Origin: Chelonoidis abingdonii
Taxonomy: Eukaryota > Chordata > Testudines > Testudinidae
Assembly (NCBI RefSeq): GCF_003597395.2
Contig: NC_133771.1
Location: 142,479,619-142,543,618, forward strand
Length of the DNA stretch: 64,000 nucleotides
Reading direction: 5' to 3'
The notes beneath the pieces are model-generated. The model did no database searches. It saw only the letters and a list, made by a program, of their open reading frames with translations, and had not been told where the DNA came from. Every line of letters begins with the position of its first letter. Position 1 is the first letter of the stretch. The position numbers and the translations under genes are program-made. Positions 22,235 through 32,007 of the stretch are shown piece after piece.

Positions 22235-22858
22235 ATTCAGCTGAACAGGAGGCTCTAGCAAAAAGGGCAAATGCAATCCTGGGACGCATAAACAGGGCAA
22301 TCTTAAGTAGGAAGAGAGATTATTTTGCCTATATTTTTGGCACTGGTGCAACCATTGCTGGAATAGTATGTTCAGGTCTGGTATCCACAATTCAGGAAGA
22401 ATGTTGATTAATTGGAGAGGTTTCAGAGAAGTAGATTAGAAAGTAAAATTTACAGTGACAAAATCAGAGAGACACATCTATTTTGTTTAACAAAGAGAAG
22501 GTTAAGGGGTGACTTGAATATAGTCTATAAGTATATGGATGTGGAACAAATATTTAATAATGAGCTCTTCAATATAGCAGAAAAAGGTATGATGTGATCT
22601 AATGACTGGTAGTTGAAGCTAGACAAATTCAGACTGAAAATAAGGCATACATTTTTAACCATGAACATAATTTACCATTGGAACAATTTACCAAGGATCA
22701 TAGAGGAGTCTCTATTACTGACAGTTTTTAAATCAGGATTGGATACTTTTAAAAAGATCTGCTCTAGGAATGGTTTGGGAGGAGTTCCATGCTCTATGTT
22801 ATTCAGGAGATCAGATTAGACTAGCACAATGGCCCTTTTTGGTCTTGGAATCTTAGAT
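22235..22858 (+). mobile_element. CR1-like LINE 3' portion, divergent
   Basis: Sense LINE remnant: the translated AKRANAILGRINRAI segment and SGLVSTIQEE follow the usual CR1 RT-end layout, and the segment TTACCAAGGATCATAGAGGA followed by a TTTTTAAATCAGGATTGGAT stretch matches the 3' region. It ends just before the mariner-like element at 22862. Frames are broken and the copy is clearly old. Confidence 0.75.
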
Positions 22859-22861
22859 ATA

Positions 22862-23051
22862 CACCTCTACCTCGATATAACGCTGTCCTTGGGAGCCCAC
22901 AAAATCTTACCACATTATAAGTGAAACCGTGTTATACTGAACTTGCTTTGATTCACCAGACTGTGCAGCCCCCCCCCCCCCGGAGCACTGCTATACCACG
23001 TTATATCCAAATTTGTGTTATATCGGGTGGTGTTATACTGAGGTTGTGGTG
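22862..23051. mobile_element. Mariner-like miniature element
   Basis: Ends CACCTCTACCTCGATATAAC and GTTATACTGAGGTTGTGGTG are inverted repeats, flanked on both sides by TA (22860-22861 and 23052-23053). A TA target duplication is the hallmark of Tc1/mariner transposition. The interior holds further GTTATA repeats and a run of 13 C bases (22969-22981). No transposase is encoded. Confidence 0.85.
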
Positions 23052-23053
23052 TA

Positions 23054-23789
23054 TTTATGCAAGGAGAAAGAGACACCCTGTCTTGAATATGGTATAGAGA
23101 AGTTAGACAAGATAATCTGAGTGAGGCATCACAATTTACTCAGTGATTCACTATTCTCAGCAGTCCTAGGTCAATGGTAAATTTAAAAACAGTCACATAT
23201 GCATTTCTGAATAATACATTGCTCAAATCCTACCCTACTTTGCTTCTTTCTTTCACATGTTGTTTTTTTTATAATCTTAGGAGTCTGTATTGCATTTATG
23301 GGACATTTGGTCATACAACATTCATAAAAATCTAAACGAATGTGTACTAATGAATTAACTTTTTCTTTTGCCAGACAGTAAAAGTGTTGTATCCTCCACC
23401 AAACTGTCAGTCCATGAGGAGTTTAAAAACAAAACAACTTTCCTCCATTTGCAGGCTGCCTAGGATACAACAGTGCTGTGTAAATCTTCCCTTTCCTCAG
23501 GCTCAGACATAAAGAAAAAAACAGAAAGAAAAAAAATGCTTCCTCCACAAGGACAAGGGTACAGCAACTGCCTGTAACATAGCCACTTTAGTGCTGCAGC
23601 TGTGTGTCTCTGCCCAGTTTAAAGGGCCAGCTCTTCCTCCCCTCTGCCCCCATGCTGTGAAAAAAGTTCCTATAAAAGAACAAAACTGCTGTTTTGTATC
23701 CATCAAGGAAGTTTGTTCTTTGTGTTATATTGTAATAGGATGGCTCCCATCTCTTACAAACACCTCTTTCTGGTCAGGTGCGTGTGCAT
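23054..23789. other. Unique interval
   Basis: Short frames on both strands at 23503-23833 overlap each other and show no recognisable product. No repeats recognised. Confidence 0.35.
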
Positions 23790-24347
23790 ATCATTCTGTT
23801 TGTGGTGACCCCTGTCAGAGGTTTCTCAGGTAGGTCTTAAGTGACTCAGCCCTCCAGCCAAGTCACACACAGTCTGACCTTCTGGGATATACAGTCCTCC
23901 AGCGGCCTATCCCAATAGACCTCTGTTGCTGTCTCTGTAGCTCTCTCCAGGCTCAGTCTTTAAATAGTTCTATCCCTAGTATAGGACTGTACCTCCTGGG
24001 CTTTCTCCTTGATGATATTGTCTTCCTGCAGCCCTTCCTGGGCTCAGTTCTTATTCAATCCCAGCAGCCAGATAAGAGCTTCTTCTTACTTCCCCCAGTC
24101 CCTGCCAGCAACTGATCTGTCCTTTAGTCAGTCAGTCAGCCAGGAACACAAATCCTCTTTCCTTCATCTACAGGCAGCAACTAAGTGATTCTCACCCTGA
24201 AGCTCCTTTTATGTGAGTCTTCTGGGTCCTGATTGGCTGCTCCTTGCAGCTTCCCTCATTGGCTGCTTCCACGCAACCACTCTAGGCCACTTGGAGGATG
24301 TCTCTTCTTCTCCTTTCTGGGATGGGTGTGGCAGGACTCTGAGGCCT
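23790..24347. repeat. Probable LTR remnant
   Basis: Pyrimidine-rich block with the composition of a turtle LTR repeat: several CAGC/CTGGG segments, a short GTCAGTCAGTCAGCCAG tandem near 24130 and the segment TCCTGATTGGCTGCTCC at 24227. No clear ends or target duplication could be found, so the class is a guess from composition. The hAT element at 24356 lies next to its right side. Confidence 0.35.
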
Positions 24348-24355
24348 CCAGCATA

Positions 24356-24555
24356 CCGGGCCAGCTCCAGGGGTTTGGCCGTCCCAAGCAACCAAAAAAA
24401 AAAAAAAAATAAAATAAAAGCCATGATCACGATCTGCAGAAATTCAGCGGGAGGTCCTTCACTCCCAGTGGGAGTGAGGGACCCTCTGCCGAATTGCCGT
24501 CGAATACATGAAAATGCTGCCCCTCTTAATAAGCTGGTGCCTTGAGCCGGCCCTG
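24356..24555. mobile_element. hAT-type miniature element with perfect 8-bp target duplication
   Basis: Ends CCGGGCCAGCTCCAGG and GAGCCGGCCCTG are imperfect inverted repeats of the CAGGGCCGGCTC family. The flanks are CCAGCATA at 24348-24355 and CCAGCATA at 24556-24563, an exact 8-bp duplication. The interior has a poly-A stretch of 15 to 20 bases and an inverted pair around GGAGGTCCTTCACTCCCA and GGGAGTGAGGGACC. Non-autonomous. Confidence 0.92.
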
Positions 24556-24563
24556 CCAGCATA

Positions 24564-25229
24564 GAGCTAAATCTGGCAAGCAGGTAAGATTTAATGTAGA
24601 TTCAGATGTATATTTCAACCAGTGTCTCCAGCGATTCCAGAGCCTGGCATTATTAAGCTGTAGAAAAACAAGTTACTAAGTCACAGAAAATGATAGAGTT
24701 TTCAGAAACATCATCTGTGTATCCTTATTCTCTGCACAAAACTACTGGATGTTGCTACTCACCTGGGCTAGATTGTGTCTGGCGCTTGTGGTGTGGTGGG
24801 AGTAACTACAAGGATCTTTCCCATTCCTCACTTATAGCCTCCCTCCAAGCCTGAGCAAACTGATAATCACATACTGAACTGAGTCCAGGGTCTCCTTCCT
24901 TACTTCCCCAAGGATTGGGTGCAAGCCCTGAGCTCCTCTCTGCATTGGCTAATGGTGCTTTACAGCCTCAGAGAAGTGAGGCAATGTAAAAAAGCTATGT
25001 GCAAACATCCCTGGATTTCCTTGAGTTACTCTACAACCGCATTTCTCCTTGGCATAGTGCATATCATTTCTGCCCCATGCAAGCCTGTGTCATGTCCTTC
25101 AAATCATTGCTATTAAGCTTGGCACATGATAAACACGTCATTGTGTGTGTAATTAACAGCATGACTTGCCACTTTGTGGTCCAGACGACTGGGCCCAGCC
25201 AAGCCTGTTTACTGAAGAGGCACCCCTGA
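24564..25229. other. Interval with no recognised feature
   Basis: Overlapping short frames at 24919-25270 on both strands have no recognisable features. Confidence 0.3.
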
Positions 25230-25660
25230 GTGAGATCAGCTATTTCTCTGTGAAGGGTAGCAGGAAGCATAGGAGACTGTAGAGACTGAGAAAGTGTCCT
25301 TCAGGGAAGACCCTGAAGCTAAGGGAGAGTCTACAGCTAGGAAGGCCTGTTAAAGTGGGGGAGACCCTGAGCCATAGGGGAGTGTGGGGATGTGCTCACC
25401 TTAAAACTGAAGGGGAGACTTGTTGACTTTTGTATTTTAAGTTAAACCAGCATCTAAGGAGGGCTGCTGTTGTCGGACCTGTCAAAGCCTCTTTTCTGAG
25501 TTTGAGGGGTCATTTGCAAGGCTTCCTTGTGGCCGTGAGGGGAAGGCCAGGATGAAGCCACACAGACTGATTTGTGGTTATGTGAGCAGTGCCACCCAGG
25601 CTGTTACTGATGGCACTACAGCCAACACAAACTCTCTCTTAGCTAGCTGGCTAAGCGGAA
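25230..25660 (+). repeat. Probable LTR-retroelement remnant
   Basis: Purine-rich stretch with repeated GGGGAGACCCTGAG / GGAAGACCCTGAAG segments, then GTTAAACCAGCATCTAAGGA, TTTGAGGGGTCATTTGCAAG and GGGGAAGGCCAGGATGAAGC. It has the look of an untranslated region of a dispersed LTR element in reptiles. There are no ends or coding frames to confirm it. Confidence 0.35.
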
Positions 25661-26989
25661 CAGACTTGCACTTTTCTGAATCAGGAGGGGCAGCTCAATC
25701 AATACATTGGGAGGTCTAGTAAACTAAACAGGGGATTTATGATTTATAAAACTGTTTTTTTCTGACACCGACTTCATAGTGGCCTTAATCAAGTCACTTA
25801 ACCACTCTGCCTTAGTTCTCTGAACTTCCAGTCAGACTTAAATATGGTGGCGCTCCAAAGAGGCCACATAGTGACTCTCACACGACTGCCAAAGCTGGTG
25901 CTGTTCACTATGCCAAGGTCAATATGGACAGGGAATTACTTATGTTTGGAAAAATACTCTTCTTTTACCAAGAAAGTCATCACTGTACTAGGGTGGCTTT
26001 TGCTGATGTTTTTTGTTTTGTTTTATTTTGATTTGATTTTTTGTTTATTTCCCTCTCCTCAAACTATTGAACTTATTTGTGTAATGCTAGTTGCTAAATT
26101 AAAATTAAATTGGATTTTTGTTTTAGATGAAAGTTTTTGATTGACTGAATAAATAAGAGTAGAAGAAACAGAAGAAACAACAATTGCAGACTGGATTAGG
26201 CAAACTGTAATCAACTGGGGATAAATAAAGATGCTTTACAGAGAGATACTACTGTATCTGCAGACAACTCTACAATTGTCTGTATTAAAGCCATGGAATA
26301 TTTTGTTTATCAGAGTCATTAAAAAAGTGCTGTGATTTCTATTGCTTTCTTAGGAACCCAAACTCTTGGCAACAGAAGCATGACTTAACAGGGAATTCAA
26401 CACAGAAATTAGGTGGTATTTCACTTCGGAGTAATTGTCTTTTGTAGTCTGTCTTTTAGACTAGGAATCCTAGACTTTTGTTCATATGAACTAAGAACTC
26501 AAGAGGGGAAAGAACATTAAACATTTAAACAAGTGCAATATTCAGACTGTTCAGTTTTGCAAAACTCCACCTCAACATTTTTGCCTATTTGATGCAAAAT
26601 GTTCGTACCTCCAAAAGTGACCTTCATTCAGAAATGTCACTGAAAAAATGGGTTCTCATCTTTTTGATGTGAAGACATATTTGCTTGAACATGACCCGTG
26701 CTCACAGGAAACTGAAACCATTTGAAAATGGAATCATAGCTGTCTGAAAAATGCATATAGCTCAAGCTCTTTTCTTGAAAAACTGAATTAATAAAGTAAT
26801 GAGAAACACTCTTTTCTTAGAGTTTTACAGCTAATGAATGCTTCCAACTCATCTAGTAACAAATAATAATTAATATAATTTCTCTTTTTTTCCTTAAGGT
26901 TGCTGTGTACAGGAGGGTCGGGGGATAAAGGGAACATCACACAATGTATTCCATTAAGGACAGAACAGCACCTACACTCCCTCTTCAGT
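25661..26989. other. AT-rich interval with a MIR core fragment
   Basis: A short MIR-like core is visible at about 25778-25830 (TTAATCAAGTCACTTAACCA). A T-rich low-complexity stretch with TTTTG repeats lies at 26005-26050. Otherwise nothing recognised. Confidence 0.4.
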
Positions 26990-27175
26990 CATGAGGCAGA
27001 TCCTCAGCTGTTGTTAACTATCATAGTTCTATTGGAACCTGAGCCTCTGCTTTGATAGAGGCAGAATTCAGCACATCACTTAAGTACATGCTTAACATTC
27101 AAATTATGCCTAAGTCCATTAACTTCAATGGAACTTAGGCACATATTTAAGTGCTTTGCTGAATTGGAGCCCTAG
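26990..27175. repeat. Short palindromic repeat, GAATTCAGC family
   Basis: 27062-27173 begins CAGAATTCAGCACATCACTT and ends AGTGCTTTGCTGAATTGGAG, inverted repeats around a centre of TCCATTAACTTCAATGGA. The same end sequence bounds the element at 29453-29607. Upstream bases to 26990 contain a GCAGATCCTCAGCTG repeat also found near 21.1 kb. Probably an old miniature DNA transposon. Confidence 0.55.
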
Positions 27176-27389
27176 AGCATTTTTTCTGCTTGATACACTG
27201 ATTTTTCAGTTTGCCGTAGATGCCAAAAAAGTTTCAATTCAGGTCAAACCAAATCCCAAAATCCTGAAAAGTTTTCGTAAAACAAATAAATCGCTTATGG
27301 GTTAAAGGAAACATGTTGAACTTTCCTCTTATCCTCCCTCACCCAGATCCTGGGGTGGACCTCTCAAGCTCTTTCACTTTGTATAAACA

Positions 27390-27640
27390 AATGTTCATTG
27401 GAGCAGGGACTTCCACCTGGAGCTCCCATCTCTCAGGTGAGTGTCTTAGCTACTGAATTATAAGGTATTCTGGGTGGGCCTCTCACTCTATCCTGTTGAA
27501 GCTGTCTCCTTTTGTATAAAATACTTGCATAGTCATTGGGCCCAGGGGAGAGTATGGTTGTGATAGTCTGGTGGTTTGAATTCTCACCTAGGAGTGGTGA
27601 GACCCAAGTGCGAGTCCTGTTGTGATCATTGGGCCTACAA
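27390..27640. repeat. Inverted pair of tRNA-like SINE heads
   Basis: At 27400-27470, antisense, the sequence GCAGGGACTTCCACCTGG...TCTCAGGTGAGTGTCTTAGC is the complement of a tRNA-derived head (A-box-like region, then a B-box ending in AAGTCCCTGC). At 27545-27625 a sense head follows: GATAGTCTGGTGGTTTGAA, then GACCCAAGTGCGAGTCCTG. The two heads point away from each other with about 75 bases between. Both are degenerate and neither would fold as a tRNA. Confidence 0.5.
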
Positions 27641-27699
27641 GTTTACCCTATTTGTGAGTTCAACTGTAAAAGGTATATGAAAGTAAGATGTCACAATAA

Positions 27700-28290
27700 C
27701 TGATAATAACAAATGTTGCTGGGAAAAGATACAAAAGGGAGACAGATTGAATTAGTCCAAACAGACTTATTGATATAATTCAAAGACTGTAATAAAATCA
27801 ACCTTGGTAGACAATTAAAGTGTGGAACCAGAAATCAATTAATCAAAATTGTTGTGCCAGAAATTAGGCCTAATTGGTGGACAAAATAATGAAAGAATGG
27901 GCTATTCTGCTCAGTACTCCCTTTGTGGGTCCTTAAAAAAGGACTTTGGGGAGAAAAGTGAGTTTCACCATCGCGGCTGCCACCCTGGGCCTTCATCATC
28001 CTAATTCTGAAAAATGGCCTGGCTGGACTGTGCCAAAAAGAGGGACCCAGCTGACATTGCCACTTTTACTGGCTCCAACTGAATGCTGAACACCACCTAG
28101 GATGAAACAGCATTGGACTTTAAAAGCAACAGCTCCAGCTCATCTCAACTAACGTATTTCCTTTCTCCAACAGGACAGTTATTACAAAAACCTTGATACC
28201 ATCTAAAAGACTCAAACAAGAGTTGTTTTTTTCTTCTTCTTTTTTTTTCCTTCTAAGAACTCTCTCCACCTATCAGGAAAGGGAACAAGG
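27700..28290 (+). repeat. Unclassified dispersed repeat, copy 2
   Basis: Shares with 0.25-1.56 kb the block GGACAAAATAATGAAAGAATGGGCTATTC, the TCCTTAAAAAAGGACTT block and the terminal block CAGGACAGTTATTACAAAAACC...CATCTAAAAG. The interior is shorter than in copy 1. Orientation is the same as copy 1. No coding capacity. Confidence 0.5.
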
Positions 28291-29452
28291 CTCCAGCTGT
28301 TTAGTTTGTGTTTCTTTAATCAAAATCACCCACTTTAAAGCAAGTTAATTTTTTTCTCATCCATCACCCTACCATGTCAGTGGAAAAAAGTCATAGCTGT
28401 TTGTTGATAGTTAAATCCACAGAATATATGTGGGTGTAGTGGAGTCTGCAAACCCCATACTGAGTATATGCGGGGAGGGAAGAAGAGTGTCTCCTGTTGA
28501 CAAGCAAGCAGCTTGATCACACCCCCACGCAGCTGCCAGAGCTGCCAGTCATGGAGATAGGCTCCCACAGCTACAACCAAGAGAGAAAACAAATGCTGCT
28601 ATAAAGAGGAGAGTAACAGAGAAGGAAGGAGAGGCGGAAAGGCATGGGATGGCAAAGGGGACACAGCCCTGTACCAGGGGTGCCTCTAAGAAAAGAGCCA
28701 GCAGTCTGCAAGCTCTAAAATTGAAGGGCTGATGGACTTAACTGAAGATGAGGGTCTAGGAACTGACCTGGAAAAGCTGACACACTTCCAAAGACCACAC
28801 CAACAGATGGTGAAAGTGGGTCATATGAATAAGATCATATGCAGTCAGATTCAGACTTTGTGAGGCGTAATTTAATTGACTTCTGTAGAAGTGCACCAAC
28901 TGACCTCAGCCCTGAATTCAGCCCACTGCTCTGTTGGATTACAAGGAAGTGTTTAACAGGAAAAAAAAGTGGACTGTTTTCTTTCTGGCTCATAAGATCA
29001 GCCTCAAGCAGGTTTATATCGTGCTGTGGATTATTTGATCAGCCCAACGTCTATTTGTGTACTCCTGTGTTATTTCTGGCATAGAGATGCTGGAAACGAA
29101 CCAAGGAAGAATCTTTGCATTAATAAAACTCTTTGTAGCTAGACTCTGTCAAATGAAGCAGATTGAAATGAAATTTTAAAAAAAAGGAGAAAAAGAAACG
29201 CAAACAGAGCAGACACATTATTAATAAGTGTGGAGATGTATATTGCATACGGAAAATGTACATTTGTTTCTCCATATGTTTCCACTCTCTAGCTATATCC
29301 ATATAGGAGGAAGGAGAGGAATGGAGGTGAATCATATGTTTAACAAAACCTGTTCTTAGATATAGCCGTTCACAAACACACACACCTTCCTCTCCCAACT
29401 AGCTCAATGTGACTTGTACTGAAAATATCTTATTGGACAGTATTGGTGTTTT
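28291..29452. other. Interval with no recognised feature
   Basis: A plus-strand frame at 28839-29084 (81 codons) and a minus-strand frame at 29120-29398 (92 codons) show nothing recognisable. AT-rich, with purine-rich stretches around 28610-28700. Confidence 0.35.
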
Positions 29453-29607
29453 GGGCCCCAATTCAGCAAAGTTCTTAAGCACATGTTTGCATTCCATTGA
29501 TTTGAATGGTACAAGCACGTGCTTAAAGTTAAGTACACTCTTGGAATGCTTTGCCAAATAGAGATTGTTTTATGCATACGCTTAAGTAGTTTGCTGAATC
29601 AGGGCCC
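29453..29607. mobile_element. Miniature inverted-repeat element, GGGCCC-ATTCAGC family
   Basis: Ends GGGCCCCAATTCAGCAAAG and TTTGCTGAATCAGGGCCC are inverted repeats of each other. A second internal pair (TTAAGCACATGTTTGC and GCACGTGCTTAAAGTTAAG) makes the element largely self-complementary. I could not find a convincing target duplication, so the superfamily is open. Confidence 0.65.
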
Positions 29608-29939
29608 TAGTGCTGAGCCTTGAAAACATGAACTATCTTCACAACAAAAAGGGTAAATACTTTTGGTTCTAAATGAAAGATGATGTTTGCCTTCACACTT
29701 GGAAATTGGAGGTCCTGTAACCGTGAGCTTTGCAAGCCCCGAACTCTAGTACTGAAAATGTTTGTTCATTGTGCTCAAAATGGAAAAGTCTCTAAGTGCT
29801 TAAAAATAAAATCACAAAAATCCAAATATGCATGTTGCCCCAGGGGTCTAGGATAAATTTTAAAAAAATGCCTAAGTTCCATTTTCAGAAATGATGTAGG
29901 CACTTAGGAATGTACTATCCCTTTGAGGAACAAGTTAGA

Positions 29940-30310
29940 GCATACAATCAATGCAGTCAAGGAGGCCTTTGCTTAGCCCTGGCCCTAGGCTATATAAGCA
30001 GGAACAGGAAGCTAAGCAAGGGAGAGGGGACTAGAGACTATGCAGAGTGCTGGTGGTGGGGGAAGGTCTCTCTTACGGTCTAGGAGACAAGACATGACAT
30101 ACCAGGCTCAAGTAGTGTAGACTTTGTTTGGCTGCTCTGAATCAGGATCCGGAGGTAAGGTCCTTATGAAATAGCACAATTTCTCCTTCCTAGAGCCCTT
30201 ATTAAAGGGAACATGCTATTGCATTTACAGGGTTTGGGCTTCTCCTTATCCAAATACTTTGAACTAAAACTACTGATGCCCAGTCAGGGAAATTAAGGTG
30301 GGGTACACCC
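29940..30310 (+). repeat. Probable LTR remnant with TATA-like box
   Basis: Contains CTATATAAGCAGGAACAGGA (29990-30009), a TATA-like element followed by purine-rich sequence, as expected in the U3/R part of an LTR, and AGGTAAGG near 30155 as a donor-like site. Ends are not definable. Confidence 0.35.
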
Positions 30311-30424
30311 ACAGGGCTGCATTAGATGGAAAGGGGTTGTGGGGATGGCATATGCCTTTTCTAAGGAGCCTAAGTCACTTTTGAAAATGGAACTTATATA
30401 CTCCAGAAAATTTGTGTGTTGTTG

Positions 30425-30930
30425 TCACGAGAACAGACTGGTCAGACCATGTTCCATCTGGCCTAGCATCCTGTCTTCCACCAGTGACTAGTGCCAGATA
30501 ATTCAGGGCAACTATCAAGTGACCCATCTCCCATCATTCAGTCCCTGTATCTGGCAGTCAGAGGTTTAGGAACACCTAGAGAATGGGGTTGCATCCTTCA
30601 CCATCTTGGCTAACAGCCATTGATGGATCTATCCTCCATGAACTTACATTCTTTTTTTAACCCAGCTATACTTTTGGCCTTCACAACATCCCCTACAAAG
30701 AGTTCCAGAGGTTGACTGCACTGCGTGAAGAAATACTTATTTTTGTTTTAAACCTTCTGCCTATTAATTTCATTAGGTGACTCTGGTTCTTGTGATATTT
30801 GAAGGGGAAAATAATACCTCCTTATTCACTTTTTTCCACAGCATTTATGATTTTATAGACTTCTATCATATCCCCCTTTAGTCATCTCTTCTCTAAGATC
30901 CCAATCTTTGTAATCTCTCCTCATATTTAA
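30425..30930 (-). mobile_element. CR1-like LINE 3' end, antisense
   Basis: Reverse complement of the 3' region found in sense at 46.2-46.9 kb. Starts at the 3' end with CAGACTGGTCAGACCATG, then CATCCTGTCTTCCACCAGTG, the ACAACATCCCCTACAAAGAG stretch and TATCATATCCCCCTTTAGTC. No open frame remains. Confidence 0.85.
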
Positions 30931-30949
30931 GTAAGTAGGATTAAAAAGC

Positions 30950-31530
30950 AAGGACTACAGGCTGAGGCCTGTAAGATTTTAGCTTAGCCATACTAAGCCA
31001 GAGAGTTAAGAAATGCTTAACTTAACATAAGTTACCAAAAAAATGACCCTGTGCCACCGGTTTATGGGGAGAAATGTACCAATGGGTGATATTGCAAAAA
31101 AAAATTAATAGTAAGAGTAATTTTTTGCTTACAAAATACTTGGTAGTCAGATTTTTCTAACACAAATCCTAAACGCAGAGTGCACTGTGTGCATAAATGC
31201 TAATAAGGGAAAGTCAAAATCACATTATAAAAAGAGGGGGCCAAGATTAAGGAAACTGAGCACCCTCCCTATGGGAAACTCCAGCAGGAACCATCACTCT
31301 ATTGATAATCATAAATAACCGCCAGACACTAACACTATCTAGGAGGATGTAAGTATAACCATATTTGTGACTAAATCTGTATAAATCTGTATAAAATTTC
31401 TATATGCTTGGGTAATCATAACTTTAATTGTAACTTTAATAAAACTTGTTAAACAAAGTAAACCTTGTACTTGTGAGTGTATGTGGTTTTTATATGTTCC
31501 TAAAGACACTAAATCTAGTCCCAAAATCTT
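30950..31530 (+). repeat. Possible LTR remnant
   Basis: AT-rich with GGCTGAGGCCTGTAAGA near the left and ACTTTAATAAAACTTGTTAAAC near 31430-31455, followed by CTTGTACTTGTGAGTGTA. The AATAAA signal followed by GT-rich sequence would fit an LTR polyadenylation region. Boundaries and class are uncertain. Confidence 0.3.
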
Positions 31531-32007
31531 GCACACATTTGTGAAAAATATTAAGTCTCTGGAAATTTCACAAAAAGTTGGGGAATGCCAGATGAAATAC
31601 CAAAAAAAGTGTCACATGCATTTTCATGATATTTGTTTGACTAGTTTTACATAGATATATTTTAACCTCTGAGTGATGAAAACCTCAGGCTAGTTTTAAA
31701 TCCTTTCAAATTGAAGTAACCTGAGTTGTGAATCTTGTACGTAGGACATATGACATTTGAACAGATTACAGTGTTATATTTTAAAAAATATAACCTGTTA
31801 GGCTCATGCCAGTGCACATCAGGACTGAAGTCAATGATGTGATACCAGGATAAGTGATAGAAGAATTAGGTCCTATGTCTGAATTTCCCCATACGTCAGG
31901 GAAGTTCATATTTGATACATAGTTGTATCCAAACCATGCATATCATCAGGCCCATTTCTACTCATCATTCTTACCAAGATACCAAATGGCCAGAGCACAG
32001 TCACATG

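Noticed and set aside
22969..22981. C run of 13 as a functional G-quadruplex site
   Set aside because: It is a simple run inside a mariner-like element whose family commonly has a C-rich interior; nothing suggests function.
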